Shown: in pieces, positions 9,124 to 17,247 of the stretch
Layout of the letters: each line of letters opens with the position of its first letter
Position numbering within the stretch: the stretch's first letter is position 1
DNA from: an uncultured Prevotellaceae bacterium
GTDB taxonomy: Bacteria; Bacteroidota; Bacteroidia; Bacteroidales; Bacteroidaceae
Assembly: GCA_902774795.1 (NCBI GenBank)
Contig: CACYKA010000022.1
Span: forward strand, 27,719 to 91,718
DNA: 64,000 nucleotides
Reading direction: 5' to 3'
Translations under genes and position numbers: made by a program
Notes under the pieces: generated by a model
Databases searched by the model: none
What the model was told of the DNA's origin: nothing
Seen by the model: only the letters and a program-made list of their open reading frames with translations

Positions 9124-9162
9124 ACCGTAAACGGTAAACTGTAAACCGTAAACCGTAAATTA
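9124..9162. repeat. Heptamer array, GTAAACC type, over the smalltalk stop codon
   Basis: Units GTAAACG, GTAAACT, GTAAACC, GTAAACC and GTAAAT (plus strand) run to the stop codon of the smalltalk gene at 9160-9162. Confidence 0.7.
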
Positions 9163-9270
9163 GAACGGCCCGTGGCCCATGCACGAGGTGGTTGTTACTG
9201 CTGTCAGAGCAGCCGTGAGTGCAGCTACTATCATCTTTGCTAGTATGTCGAAAATTCTTTTCTTGTCCAT
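9160..9270 (-). CDS. Smalltalk family small protein
   Basis: A 36-residue protein, MDKKRIFDILAKMIVA..., with one hydrophobic segment rich in Ala, Leu and Thr (about residues 9-28) ending TTTSC followed by MGHGPF. The pattern (short basic start, repeated TA/TAV, then T-S-C-M-G) matches the peptides called smalltalk in Bacteroides annotation. They are usually found next to an HU-like DNA-binding protein gene and an amidase gene; their function is unknown. Here the upstream neighbour is the broken tail of an HU-like gene (9366-9515), so the pairing is partly preserved. The gene is too short for ordinary ORF calling. Confidence 0.8.
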   Translation of the reverse strand: MDKKRIFDILAKMIVAALTAALTAVTTTSCMGHGPF

Positions 9271-9280
9271 TTCTTTAATT

Positions 9281-9360
9281 GAAAATTGAAAGTTGAAAAT
9301 TGAAAGAAGTGAGGGTTAGCCGCTAAACGCTAATCGCTAACCGCTAACCGCTAACCGTTA
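9281..9360. repeat. Two heptamer arrays upstream of the smalltalk gene
   Basis: AATTGAA units (four, about 9279-9307) and CTAACCG/CTAATCG units (about six, 9313-9360) fill the stretch between the HU-like relic and the smalltalk gene. Nothing else is seen there. Confidence 0.65.
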
Positions 9361-9365
9361 AAGGA

Positions 9366-9515
9366 CTAGTCGTTAGACACTCCGCCGTTGTTGTCGCCAC
9401 CGCCGCCGTTGTTGCCGCCGTTGTCACCGCCTCCGGTGTTAGGGTCTGTGCCTCCGCCGTTGCCGCCAGTGTTGGTGCCGCCGCCGTTTTCACTTGAACC
9501 GCTTGAACTGCAAGG
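9366..9515 (-). pseudogene. Relic of an HU-like DNA-binding protein: Gly/Asn tail only
   Basis: This minus-strand frame reads PCSSSGSSENGGG, then a run of Gly, Asn and Asp with TDPNTGGG and GGVSND before a TAG stop. Such low-complexity Gly/Asn tails are typical of the C-terminus of Bacteroides HU-like proteins that precede smalltalk genes. A TAG stop in the same frame (9516-9518) lies directly upstream, and there is no HU domain in the next 180 bp before the end of ygiQ. The gene is therefore reduced to its last 49 codons or so. The identification rests on composition plus the smalltalk neighbour. Confidence 0.6.
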
Positions 9516-9552
9516 CTACGACCTAGCTGAAGGGTAAAGTATTTTCTAAACA

Positions 9553-9590
9553 AGCCCCCTGAGTACAAACACTCAAGGGGCTATTTTTTT
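9553..9590 (+). terminator. Intrinsic terminator-like hairpin
   Basis: AGCCCC-C-TGAGT pairs with ACTCA-A-GGGGCT around a 6-nt loop and is followed on the plus strand by a run of seven T. No plus-strand gene ends here; it may be left from lost DNA or act on minus-strand readthrough from ygiQ. Confidence 0.5.
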
Positions 9591-9603
9591 CTGCTAAACT
9601 ATT

Positions 9604-9645
9604 AACGCCCACCCGAAGGTGAGCGTTGGAAATCCGAAAGGATTT
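9604..9645 (-). other. Twin hairpins with stable tetraloops downstream of ygiQ
   Basis: Read on the minus strand, the first hairpin is AAATCC-TTTC-GGATTT (9630-9645) and the second is a 10-bp stem closing on C(UUCG)G (9604-9627). They lie about 50 bp past the ygiQ stop codon. They could be the 3' end of the ygiQ message. Confidence 0.5.
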
Positions 9646-9659
9646 ATTTTTCTATCTCT

Positions 9660-9712
9660 CACATCTCACCTTTCACCTTTTCACCTTTCACTTTTCACTT
9701 TTTACCTTTTTT
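9660..9712. repeat. Short tandem array, TTTCACC type, over the ygiQ stop
   Basis: Units CTCACCT, TTCACCT and TTCACTT repeat with mostly 7-bp steps. The ygiQ stop (TGA on the minus strand, 9695-9697) is inside, and the Lys-rich end of YgiQ is partly encoded by the array. Confidence 0.6.
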
Positions 9713-11428
9713 CTTCTTTTTGTACTGGAAGAAGTAGTCGTTCTGCTTCTTTTTCTTCTCCATATTGTGCTCGGTGAATACGGGCTTGAGGGTGTAGGGA
9801 TCGAGGCCGGTGTAGAACATCTCGGTGGCGGTGGTCATGGGCGTAGGGGTGAAGTCCTGAACCTGCTCAAGCCTGTAACCCATCTGGCGCATGATGCCGG
9901 AGAGATGCTGCATGTCGCGCTCGGTACAGCCGGGATGGGAGGAGATGAAATAAGGTATGAGTTGCTGACGCAGGCCGCACTCGCGGTTTATCTTATCGAA
10001 AATGCCGCTGAACTGGCGGAAGAGCTCAAACGACGGCTTGCGCATGATGTTGAGCACATAGTCAGAAGTATGCTCCGGAGCCACCTTCAGACGACCCGAC
10101 ACATGGTGTTCTATGAGCTCACGGGTATATTGACGTGCCACACGGTTGATGTTATCGTCCTTGCTATGATGAAGCAGGAGGTCGTACCTCACGCCGGAGC
10201 CGATGAATGACTTCTTTATCTCAGGCAGGGCATCGACGGCATGATAGATATCGAGCAGGGCGCTGTGGTCGGTATTCAGGTTGGGACATATCTGCGGATG
10301 TATGCACGAGGGACGCTTGCAGGCCTCGCACGCCTTGGGATTGTTGCCGTGCATGCCGTACATATTGGCTGACGGACCGCCAAGGTCGGAAAGGTAGCCC
10401 TTGAAGTCTTCGAGCTTTACGACCTCACGCACCTCACGCAGAATGCTTTCCTTCGAACGGCAGGCAATGAACTTACCCTGATGGGCAGAGATGGTGCAGA
10501 AGGCACAGCCGCCGAAGCAACCGCGATGGAGCGTGACGGAGAATTTTATCATCTCATAGGCCGGAATGCGCTTACCTTTATATTTTGGATGGGGCACACG
10601 CTGATAAGGCAGGTCGAAGGAAGCGTCAATCTCCGCCGTCGTCATGGGGGGATAAGGGGCATTGACAACAACATAGCGGCCCTCTGCCTGCTGAATGAGA
10701 CGCGAGGCATGCACCTTGTTCGATTCTTCCTCGATGTGACGGAAATTCTCTGCCTGACAACGGCGGTCCTTCAGGCACTCCTCGTGAGAATGGAGCACGA
10801 TGTCGCCCTCAACGAGAGGCACCTTGTCGGCAATATATACCGTCTGTGGAATGTTCTTCCACTCCTCACGCGATGTTTCGCAGAGGGCTATGGTAGCCTT
10901 CTCGCCCATGCCGTAGGTGATAAGGTCGGCACCGGAAGAAAGAAGTATGGATGGCATGAGTTTGTCCTGCCAGTAATCGTAATGGGTAAGACGGCGCAGA
11001 GAAGCCTCAATGCCGCCAAGCACAACGGGAACATCGGGGAAGAGCTGCTTCAGAATCTTCGTATATACTATGGTGGGATATTCGGGTCGGCAGTCGTGAC
11101 GACCATCAGGAGAATAGGCATCCTCAGAGCGCAGACGCTTGCGGGCGGTGTATTTGTTCACCATAGAGTCCATTGCCCCTGGCGAGATACCAAAGAACAG
11201 ACGCGGACGACCAAGCTTCTTGAAGTCGCGAAAGTCGCCGTGCCAGTCGGGCTGCGGAACAATCGCAACACGATAGCCATGAGCCTCAAGTGTTCGGCCT
11301 ATGACGGCAGCACCAAACGAAGGGTGGTCAACATAGGCATCGGCAGAGAAGAGTATGACATCGAGCTGGTCCCAGCCACGCAGGTCACACTCCTTCTTGG
11401 TTGTCGGCAGAAAGTCTGTCAGCATCAT
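9695..11428 (-). CDS. ygiQ: YgiQ family radical SAM protein
   Basis: A radical SAM enzyme of the UPF0313/YgiQ family, of unknown substrate. The [4Fe-4S] motif appears as HRGCFGGCAFCTISAHQG, the CX3CX2C pattern of this family. The N-terminal third (LDVILFSADAYVDHPSFG, then VVLGGIEASLRRLTHYDYW) is the YgiQ_N region with a B12-binding-like fold. A later cluster, CKRPSCIHPQICPNL, is also family-typical. The 577 residues are a little short of E. coli YgiQ, with a Lys-rich tail derived from the 3' repeat. Its ATG overlaps the stop of the upstream lipoprotein gene (ATGA, 11425-11428), implying translational coupling. Confidence 0.93.
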   Translation of the reverse strand: MMLTDFLPTTKKECDLRGWDQLDVILFSADAYVDHPSFGAAVIGRTLEAHGYRVAIVPQPDWHGDFRDFKKLGRPRLFFGISPGAMDSMVNKYTARKRLRSEDAYSPDGRHDCRPEYPTIVYTKILKQLFPDVPVVLGGIEASLRRLTHYDYWQDKLMPSILLSSGADLITYGMGEKATIALCETSREEWKNIPQTVYIADKVPLVEGDIVLHSHEECLKDRRCQAENFRHIEEESNKVHASRLIQQAEGRYVVVNAPYPPMTTAEIDASFDLPYQRVPHPKYKGKRIPAYEMIKFSVTLHRGCFGGCAFCTISAHQGKFIACRSKESILREVREVVKLEDFKGYLSDLGGPSANMYGMHGNNPKACEACKRPSCIHPQICPNLNTDHSALLDIYHAVDALPEIKKSFIGSGVRYDLLLHHSKDDNINRVARQYTRELIEHHVSGRLKVAPEHTSDYVLNIMRKPSFELFRQFSGIFDKINRECGLRQQLIPYFISSHPGCTERDMQHLSGIMRQMGYRLEQVQDFTPTPMTTATEMFYTGLDPYTLKPVFTEHNMEKKKKQNDYFFQYKKKKKGKK

Positions 11429-13980
11429 GGCGCAGTAAGAAAGGCAAGGATGCCACGCATTATGGTTGCCTGCATCATCTTGTCAGAGATACATTCAAAG
11501 GGGAATCCCATCACAAAGGTATGGACACCGACATTATTGGCAACGGCAGCCGTCTGACCGTCGGCATACTGCATGGCAACGAAGGCACTGTCCTCTGGGC
11601 GCAACACATCGCTCTGCGTAGTGGCATAGTGCTTGTCGTTAACAAGATTGGCAAGGTATATGGACTGCTGAAGGCCGTTGACCATATAATTGCTGCTACG
11701 TATCGTACCGCCATAGGAAGAATGGAAGAGCGAATGCATAAACTGCGCCTCAGAATCAGCCAGCATGTCGGAAACCACATAGGAGCCGCTGCACAGGAGT
11801 GCTCCCCCACCCTGTGACACATACTTTGTCAGCTGCTTCTGGAAGCCCTGCGGGAATGTCTTGTATGTGCGGAGGGAATAGCCGTCGTTCTTCTCATTGC
11901 CCAGCAGCACATCCACTACGGAATAGCCCGAAAGGGAATAGTTACCCCACTCCACGGCATCGCGAGACGTGCTGACGATATTGTAGAAATTGGCAGAGGC
12001 GATGGCACGTGCATGCTCCACAGCATAGTTGAAGTCGTTGCCTGCTACAACCTTTCCAGACAGTCCTGCAGTAGCCCAGCATGCCGTCGGACCGTAAGAC
12101 AGACCTGGGTCGGTATCGATGGAAAAAACTTTGCGCCCGCTGGCATTCTCGGTAATGGCAGGAGATGCCAGACGCTGGAAGCCGTTTACGATAAGTACCG
12201 TCGGAGCTCCTGCACCATGCCACAGGCAAACGAGTTCCTCCGTCGGGAAGCTCTCACCACCGGCATTCACGGCAGTAATCTTAAAGCGATAGACAATGTC
12301 GGGATAAATGGGTATCTCCGTCCACGTCTTGCTAACATTAGTGCCATTGTCATAGCCCAGGCTGCCCATAGCCATATAGACATTGTATGACGTTGGATTT
12401 GCCGAAGACTCAAGGTCATCCTTCTTTGCCACCCATGAGAGGGTTGCCACTCCTGAATTTTCTCCCTCAGAACCAGGCTTCATAGTGATATTGAAGCCTA
12501 CAGGGGCCAAAGGCTGTACGACAGCTTTCTGTCCGTGAGCATCAGCCTCGAAGCGGAGGATGGTCTTATATATGGAGCGTGCCAGATTGAACTTGAAATC
12601 AGGATCGTGCCCGTAACGCATATCGGCGAAGCTCTCGTGGGACAGCGTCTCAAAAATAGCCGATGGAACTCCCGGCAGACGTGTCTCGGAATAGTTGCGG
12701 TCATAGAGGTCGCGCCACTTCCAAAGACCATAAATCTTTTGCAGGTCGCGTTTGGAATTATCGAGCAGACTCTGCGCCAGGTCACGCGAATGCACTCTCG
12801 ACACGCCGGCGCTCAGTTTGCCGTCGTTGAAGTTGGTGGTGCATATTGCTAACGATCCATAGATAGAGCCGTCGGTATTGTATCCGGCATCGGAGTGGAC
12901 AGCAAGGGCCAAATCGACAGGAACGCCAAGACCTTCCTTGTCGGGGACATAAGAAGAGCCGCCCGCTATCCAGTTGGTCATAAGGGAACGCACATTGATG
13001 TCATCCTTATAGTCATCATCCCCCTTATAGCCGCCATAGACGCTGTAAGGTGCACCTGCCCACTGGGCATAGTAACGTGCTCCCTCGAGGGAACGCATAA
13101 GACCACTCGTAGAGCCTCCACGGGAGATATTACCCATACCGCCACCGAAACGCACGGCACGCGAAGTGATGACACCCTTGACATTGGACTGAGTGGAGAC
13201 GACAATCTTGTTATAGTCGGAAGTGCCCCGTCCGAAGAAGAATGTTCCGAGATAAACCCATGTACCGCCGCCCATGCGCTGATTCACGCGAAAATCGGTA
13301 CGCATGCCCTCATGATAGACACTATAGAGAGCATCCGAGACGCTCTTCTCCTCTGTGACATAAGAGACATAGACGGCATAGTTGCCGGATTCGGGAATGT
13401 CTGGTCGGTAAGTAATGAATTCGTTATCGTTCTTGGAAGAGTGTGTCTTTCGGACACTACCCTCGCTGAACGGATTGTAGCCGTCGTAGATAACCTGAGT
13501 AGGAGCATACGAGCCCTTATCATTATCGACAATAACCTCGTTGGGCTGCCAGTCACGCTCACGCGGCGTAAACACCACAGCACCGGCATTCTCCAACATC
13601 GGAATGAGATAAGGCACAACTATTGTCTGCGTAAAAAGGTCTTCGGTAGTGGAATAAAGCAAAGGTCTCTGCCACTTCCAGAAGCCTTTCTTGTTATCAT
13701 AATAGTTTCCGTGACTCTGCCAGACAGCGAGATGCTTGCCCGACAAAGCGGCAGAAGGCTGCTCAGGACGAGATACATTCTGCACCCACGGAGAACCTGT
13801 ATAAGTATGCTTACCCCACCATCCATGGGAATATTTCTCCTTCTTATGCTTTTGGTCAATACTATGGTCACGTATCTCTGGAAGCGGAAGAGTGCCCTTC
13901 TCCTTAACGGCATGCTTACCACATGAAGCGAAGAACAGGAAAACGAAAAAACACAGATAAAAGACTATACGTTGACGCAT
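11425..13980 (-). CDS. Lipoprotein with golvesin C-like, amidase-like and fibronectin III domains
   Basis: A large envelope lipoprotein: residues 1-20 are a signal peptide ending FFASC, so Cys20 would be lipidated. Residues of about 160-290 (YDGYNPFSEGS, ESGNYAVYVSY, GGGTWVYLGTFFF) resemble the golvesin C-terminal-like domain. The LALAVHSDAGYNTDG segment resembles the catalytic His-Ser region of N-acetylmuramoyl-L-alanine amidase_3 enzymes, followed by the AIFETLSHESFADMRYGHDPDFK region with a conserved Glu. A fibronectin III-like segment follows (TSYNVYMAMG to VYRFKITAVNAGGESFP). The last 250 residues resemble a Rossmann-like domain (VLIVNGFQRL, GGGALLCSGSYV). Relatives are often labelled xanthan lyase or amidase; I infer a cell-wall role. 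It heads the pair with ygiQ. Confidence 0.75.
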   Translation of the reverse strand: MRQRIVFYLCFFVFLFFASCGKHAVKEKGTLPLPEIRDHSIDQKHKKEKYSHGWWGKHTYTGSPWVQNVSRPEQPSAALSGKHLAVWQSHGNYYDNKKGFWKWQRPLLYSTTEDLFTQTIVVPYLIPMLENAGAVVFTPRERDWQPNEVIVDNDKGSYAPTQVIYDGYNPFSEGSVRKTHSSKNDNEFITYRPDIPESGNYAVYVSYVTEEKSVSDALYSVYHEGMRTDFRVNQRMGGGTWVYLGTFFFGRGTSDYNKIVVSTQSNVKGVITSRAVRFGGGMGNISRGGSTSGLMRSLEGARYYAQWAGAPYSVYGGYKGDDDYKDDINVRSLMTNWIAGGSSYVPDKEGLGVPVDLALAVHSDAGYNTDGSIYGSLAICTTNFNDGKLSAGVSRVHSRDLAQSLLDNSKRDLQKIYGLWKWRDLYDRNYSETRLPGVPSAIFETLSHESFADMRYGHDPDFKFNLARSIYKTILRFEADAHGQKAVVQPLAPVGFNITMKPGSEGENSGVATLSWVAKKDDLESSANPTSYNVYMAMGSLGYDNGTNVSKTWTEIPIYPDIVYRFKITAVNAGGESFPTEELVCLWHGAGAPTVLIVNGFQRLASPAITENASGRKVFSIDTDPGLSYGPTACWATAGLSGKVVAGNDFNYAVEHARAIASANFYNIVSTSRDAVEWGNYSLSGYSVVDVLLGNEKNDGYSLRTYKTFPQGFQKQLTKYVSQGGGALLCSGSYVVSDMLADSEAQFMHSLFHSSYGGTIRSSNYMVNGLQQSIYLANLVNDKHYATTQSDVLRPEDSAFVAMQYADGQTAAVANNVGVHTFVMGFPFECISDKMMQATIMRGILAFLTAP

Positions 13981-13985
13981 ATATT

Positions 13986-14531
13986 TTATATGGTAAATTT
14001 CTCAGGGTGTAGTCCCTTGAAGTTTTTGTAATACTGTTTTATCTCTGCAATCTCCTGCTCTACATCTCCTGAAGGAATCATTGTCTTGGTACACTGGATG
14101 AGTTTCTTCTCATAGTCCACGCCATAAAGAAGAATCGGAATACCTGCCTTCAGGGCAATAAAATAAAAGCCCTTCTTCCAGTCGGGATTCAGGCTGCGGG
14201 TTCCTTCGGGCGTAACACAAAGACGGAATTCTGACGACTTGACAGCGATATCGGCAAGGGTATCAGTCATAGAGACGTGCTTCTGACGATAGACTGGAAT
14301 TCCACCAGTATGCCTGAAGATATAACCCAGCGGCCAGAAGAACCATTCTTTCTTCATAAGATACTGAATCTTAATTCCTTCTGCCAAAGAGAAAAGCTGT
14401 CCCAAGATAAAATCCCAGTTACTCGTGTGAGGTGCCAGGCACACAATACACTTCTGGGGAAAAGCAACGGTAATATCCCTGCTCCACCCCAACTTGTTGT
14501 ATAACAACCAACGACAGAAGCCCTTAAGCAT
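13986..14531 (-). CDS. 1-acyl-sn-glycerol-3-phosphate acyltransferase-like protein
   Basis: A PlsC-family acyltransferase of 181 residues. The catalytic HX4D motif is visible as APHTSNWDF, and the acceptor phosphate motif as VTPEGTRSLNP. Length is short for PlsC, matching the small Bacteroidetes subgroup without the extra N-terminal helices. The exact acceptor (lysophosphatidate or another lipid, for example an aminolipid) cannot be told from sequence. The start overlaps the end of the upstream hypothetical gene by 8 bp, and the amidase-like lipoprotein gene starts 5 bp downstream, so the four genes from 14796 to 9695 probably form one operon. Confidence 0.85.
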   Translation of the reverse strand: MLKGFCRWLLYNKLGWSRDITVAFPQKCIVCLAPHTSNWDFILGQLFSLAEGIKIQYLMKKEWFFWPLGYIFRHTGGIPVYRQKHVSMTDTLADIAVKSSEFRLCVTPEGTRSLNPDWKKGFYFIALKAGIPILLYGVDYEKKLIQCTKTMIPSGDVEQEIAEIKQYYKNFKGLHPEKFTI

Positions 14532-14796
14532 GCAGATTCTTCATATAATCGACCACCTCGTTGACACTGTTGTTGAAGTCAGAAATCAACTTTTTGAAAT
14601 ACTTCTTACCCGACATACCTGGCTCAGGATGAGAAATCCTCATGATGTAGTCAGAATGCATACGCATAATAGTACGGAGCAGAGTATCTGCATTTTGCTT
14701 GTCGCAATTGTAATAAACTGATATAGCGACACCTTCTGAAAAGAGTTCGCCACAGATAGCGTTTATACTACGCTTTAATGAACGTTTGTTTGCCAT
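14524..14796 (-). CDS. Conserved-looking hypothetical protein, 90 aa
   Basis: I do not recognise this family. The protein begins MANKRSLKRSINAICGELFSEG and is mixed alpha-helical with a basic N-terminus, one hydrophobic strand (GVAISVYYN) and an amphipathic C-terminal helix (KLISDFNNSVNEVVDYMKNL). It has no signal peptide. It is first in the operon with the acyltransferase (8-bp overlap), and a good -7 element lies 25 bp upstream, supporting a real gene. A role in envelope lipid or wall biology is only suggested by context. Confidence 0.75.
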   Translation of the reverse strand: MANKRSLKRSINAICGELFSEGVAISVYYNCDKQNADTLLRTIMRMHSDYIMRISHPEPGMSGKKYFKKLISDFNNSVNEVVDYMKNLHA

Positions 14797-14820
14797 ATCT
14801 GTATTAAAATTATTTCAATG

Positions 14821-14828
14821 CAAAAATA
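14821..14828 (-). promoter_or_regulatory. -7 element for the 14796-9695 operon
   Basis: TATTTTTG on the minus strand fits TAnnTTTG and lies 25 bp upstream of the ATG at 14796. Confidence 0.5.
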
Positions 14829-14934
14829 ATAAAAATTGAACACATTACATCGATACAGAAACATAGTTTGTATTTTTTAACACTTTTTTTACTCAAAAGC
14901 ACAGGTATGTGCATATGCTGTCACTTTTTTTTAC

Positions 14935-14942
14935 TACCTTTG
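14935..14942 (+). promoter_or_regulatory. -7 element for proS
   Basis: TACCTTTG, the commonest Bacteroidetes form, lies 25 bp upstream of the chosen proS ATG. It makes the longer reading frame from 14868 impossible as a start. Confidence 0.75.
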
Positions 14943-14966
14943 CGCTCGCAAATTTTGAAAAGCATA

Positions 14967-16442
14967 ATGGCAGAACTAAAAGATTTAACAAAAAGGGCTG
15001 AAAACTACAGCCAGTGGTATAACGATTTGATAGTGAAGGCGGACCTTGCCGAGCAGAGTGCAGTCCGTGGTTGCATGGTGATTAAACCGTATGGTTACGC
15101 TATATGGGAGAAGATGCAGGCTCAGCTTGACAAGATGTTCAAGGAAACAGGAGCCGTAAATGCTTACTTCCCCTTGCTGATACCGAAATCATTCCTGTCA
15201 CGCGAGGCAGAACATGTAGAAGGCTTTGCCAAGGAATGTGCTGTTGTTACTCACTATCGTCTGAAGACAAACGAGACTCACGACGGCGTTGTCGTTGACC
15301 CGACAGCAAAGCTGGAAGAGGAACTCATAATACGTCCGACATCAGAGACCATAATCTGGAACACATACAAAAACTGGATACATTCATGGCGCGATCTGCC
15401 GCTGATGTGCAACCAGTGGTGTAACGTGATGCGCTGGGAGATGCGTACCCGTCCATTCTTACGCACATCGGAATTCCTGTGGCAAGAGGGACATACCGCC
15501 CATGCTACAAGGGAAGAGGCTGAACAGGAGGCTCAGAAGATGCTGAAGGTATATGCCGAATTTGCAGAGAAATGGATGGCAGTACCTGTAATGCAGGGCG
15601 TAAAGAGCGAGACAGAACGTTTCGCTGGAGCCTTGGACACATATACCATTGAGGCTATGATGCAGGATGGCAAGGCCCTACAGAGCGGAACATCACACTT
15701 CCTGGGACAGAACTTCGCAAAGGCATTCGGAGTACAGTATCTGACAAAGGAGAACAAGCAGGAATATGTATGGGCTACATCATGGGGCGTATCTACCAGA
15801 CTTATCGGAGCGCTGATAATGACTCACTCTGATGACAACGGCCTGGTGCTTCCTCCACGCCTTGCACCGCTGCAGGTAGTAATTATACCTATCGGCAAGG
15901 GAGAACAGCAGGAGCAGATAGCATCTCTGTTTGAGCCTGTTATTAAGAAACTCAACGAAAAGGGCATCAGCGTTAAATATGACGATGCTGACAACAAGCG
16001 TCCTGGATTCAAGTTTGCCGACTACGAACTGAAAGGCGTACCTGTAAGAATCGTTATGGGAGGTCGCGACCTGGAGGCTAAGACTGTCGAGATAATGCGT
16101 CGTGACACCTTGGAGAAAGAAACTGTACCGTTTGAAGGACTGGCAGAGCGCATAGAGACCCTTCTGGAGGATATTCAGGAGAATATTTTCAACAAGGCCA
16201 AGAACTTCCGCGATGCACACATCTACGAATGTGACAACTACGAGGAGTTTAAGGAAAGAGTCAAGGACGGCGGCTTCTTCCTTTGCCACTGGGACGGCAC
16301 AGCAGAGACCGAGGCTCAGATCAAGGAAGAGACACAGGCTACCATCCGTTGCGTGCCTTTCGCCTATGAGCAGACTCCGGGTACCGATATGGTTTCAGGA
16401 AAGCCGGCAAAATACAGAGTCTTAATTGCAAGAAGCTACTAA
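14967..16442 (+). CDS. proS: Prolyl-tRNA synthetase, archaeal/eukaryotic type
   Basis: This class II synthetase charges tRNA-Pro. It lacks the insertion (editing) domain of the common bacterial form and has the C-terminal extension of the type-3 form found in archaea, eukaryotes and Bacteroidetes. Class II motifs: motif 2 appears as [20 protein letters not shown] and motif 3 as [20 protein letters not shown]. The protein ends in [10 protein letters not shown], the typical C-terminal Tyr of this type. The frame is open upstream to 14868, but the promoter at 14935-14942 and family alignment place the start at the ATG 14967 ([18 protein letters not shown]), giving 491 residues. Confidence 0.96.
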   Translation: MAELKDLTKRAENYSQWYNDLIVKADLAEQSAVRGCMVIKPYGYAIWEKMQAQLDKMFKETGAVNAYFPLLIPKSFLSREAEHVEGFAKECAVVTHYRLKTNETHDGVVVDPTAKLEEELIIRPTSETIIWNTYKNWIHSWRDLPLMCNQWCNVMRWEMRTRPFLRTSEFLWQEGHTAHATREEAEQEAQKMLKVYAEFAEKWMAVPVMQGVKSETERFAGALDTYTIEAMMQDGKALQSGTSHFLGQNFAKAFGVQYLTKENKQEYVWATSWGVSTRLIGALIMTHSDDNGLVLPPRLAPLQVVIIPIGKGEQQEQIASLFEPVIKKLNEKGISVKYDDADNKRPGFKFADYELKGVPVRIVMGGRDLEAKTVEIMRRDTLEKETVPFEGLAERIETLLEDIQENIFNKAKNFRDAHIYECDNYEEFKERVKDGGFFLCHWDGTAETEAQIKEETQATIRCVPFAYEQTPGTDMVSGKPAKYRVLIARSY

Positions 16443-16490
16443 TTTGATAATTAACAATTGACAATTGATAATTGACAGTTGACAATTAGA
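16443..16490. repeat. Heptamer array, AATTGAC type, after proS
   Basis: Units AATTAAC, AATTGAC, AATTGAT, AATTGAC, AGTTGAC and AATTA follow the proS stop codon with 7-bp period. Confidence 0.7.
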
Positions 16491-16532
16491 AAGAAAAATT
16501 GCCTTTTATTTGGAGGATTGAATATTTTTTTG

Positions 16533-16540
16533 TACCTTTG
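16533..16540 (+). promoter_or_regulatory. -7 element for the rpsF operon
   Basis: TACCTTTG lies 67 bp upstream of the rpsF start, with a TTG about 12-15 bp further upstream of the T-rich tract. The long leader holds the hairpin described next. Confidence 0.75.
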
Positions 16541-16541
16541 C

Positions 16542-16574
16542 ACCCGCTTTGTGCAAAATAAGCACATTGCGGGT
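16542..16574 (+). promoter_or_regulatory. Leader hairpin of rpsF, candidate S6:S18 autoregulatory site
   Basis: ACCCGC pairs with GCGGGT and, across a TT/TT internal loop, TGTGC pairs with GCACA around a 7-nt A-rich loop. The structure begins at about the transcript start. S6:S18 complexes are known to bind a CCG-containing hairpin in their own leader in many phyla; this element holds CCG in its 5' arm but I cannot show that it folds as that motif. Confidence 0.45.
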
Positions 16575-16606
16575 ATATAATTTTATAAACAAATCTTTAA
16601 GAACTA

Positions 16607-16954
16607 ATGATGAATCATTACGAAACCGTTTTCATTCTGACTCCCGTTTTGTCTGATGACCAGACAAAGGAAACGGTCGCTAAGTTCAAGAAAGTACTCT
16701 CTGACAATGGTGCTGAGATGCTGAACGAAGAGGCCTGGGGACTGAAGAAGATGGCTTATGCTATTCAGAAGAAATCAACAGGATTCTATTTCCTCTTTGA
16801 GTTCAAGGCAGAGCCATCAGTAGTTGACAAACTCGAGACAACATTCCGTCGCGAGGAGAAAGTAATCCGTTTTATGACCGTCAAACTTGACAAGTATGCT
16901 GCTGCTTATGCAGAGAAGCGTCGCGCCAAGTATGCAAAAACAGAGGAGGCTTAA
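16607..16954 (+). CDS. rpsF: 30S ribosomal protein S6
   Basis: S6 of the small subunit, 115 residues. It opens [16 protein letters not shown] (the family's YE.. start) and contains [26 protein letters not shown], then [15 protein letters not shown], all typical. Two ATG codons are adjacent (16607 and 16610); either could start. It is the first gene of the rpsF-rpsR-rplI operon, the standard Bacteroidetes order with no ssb between. Regulation is probably through the leader hairpin. Confidence 0.97.
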   Translation: MMNHYETVFILTPVLSDDQTKETVAKFKKVLSDNGAEMLNEEAWGLKKMAYAIQKKSTGFYFLFEFKAEPSVVDKLETTFRREEKVIRFMTVKLDKYAAAYAEKRRAKYAKTEEA

Positions 16955-16956
16955 TC

Positions 16957-17226
16957 ATGGCAGAGAACAATTCAGAAATCCGTTATCTTAACGCTCCAAC
17001 AATTGACACGCGCAAGAAGAAATACTGCCGTTTCAAGAAGAGCGGAATCAAGTACATCGACTATAAGGACCCAGAGTTCCTGAAGAAATTCTTGAACGAG
17101 CAGGGAAAGCTCCTTCCACGTCGTATTACCGGCACATCTTTGAAGTATCAGCGTCGTGTAGCACAGGCTGTAAAGCGTGCTCGCCAGATTGCATTGCTTC
17201 CTTATGTAACCGACATGATGAAATAA
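16957..17226 (+). CDS. rpsR: 30S ribosomal protein S18
   Basis: S18, the partner of S6 in the platform of the 30S subunit; 89 residues. Visible family text includes [38 protein letters not shown] and [12 protein letters not shown]. It starts 3 bp after the rpsF stop codon, so the two proteins that form the S6:S18 complex are made from adjacent, probably coupled frames. The zinc-binding Cys pattern of some S18 forms is absent except a single Cys. Confidence 0.98.
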   Translation: MAENNSEIRYLNAPTIDTRKKKYCRFKKSGIKYIDYKDPEFLKKFLNEQGKLLPRRITGTSLKYQRRVAQAVKRARQIALLPYVTDMMK

Positions 17227-17247
17227 TTTAATTAGGAGGATTACACA

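Noticed and set aside
12895-13926. 343-codon plus-strand frame opposite the amidase-like lipoprotein gene
   Set aside because: The minus-strand frame has a lipoprotein signal and domains; the opposite frame has no start signal and no family features.
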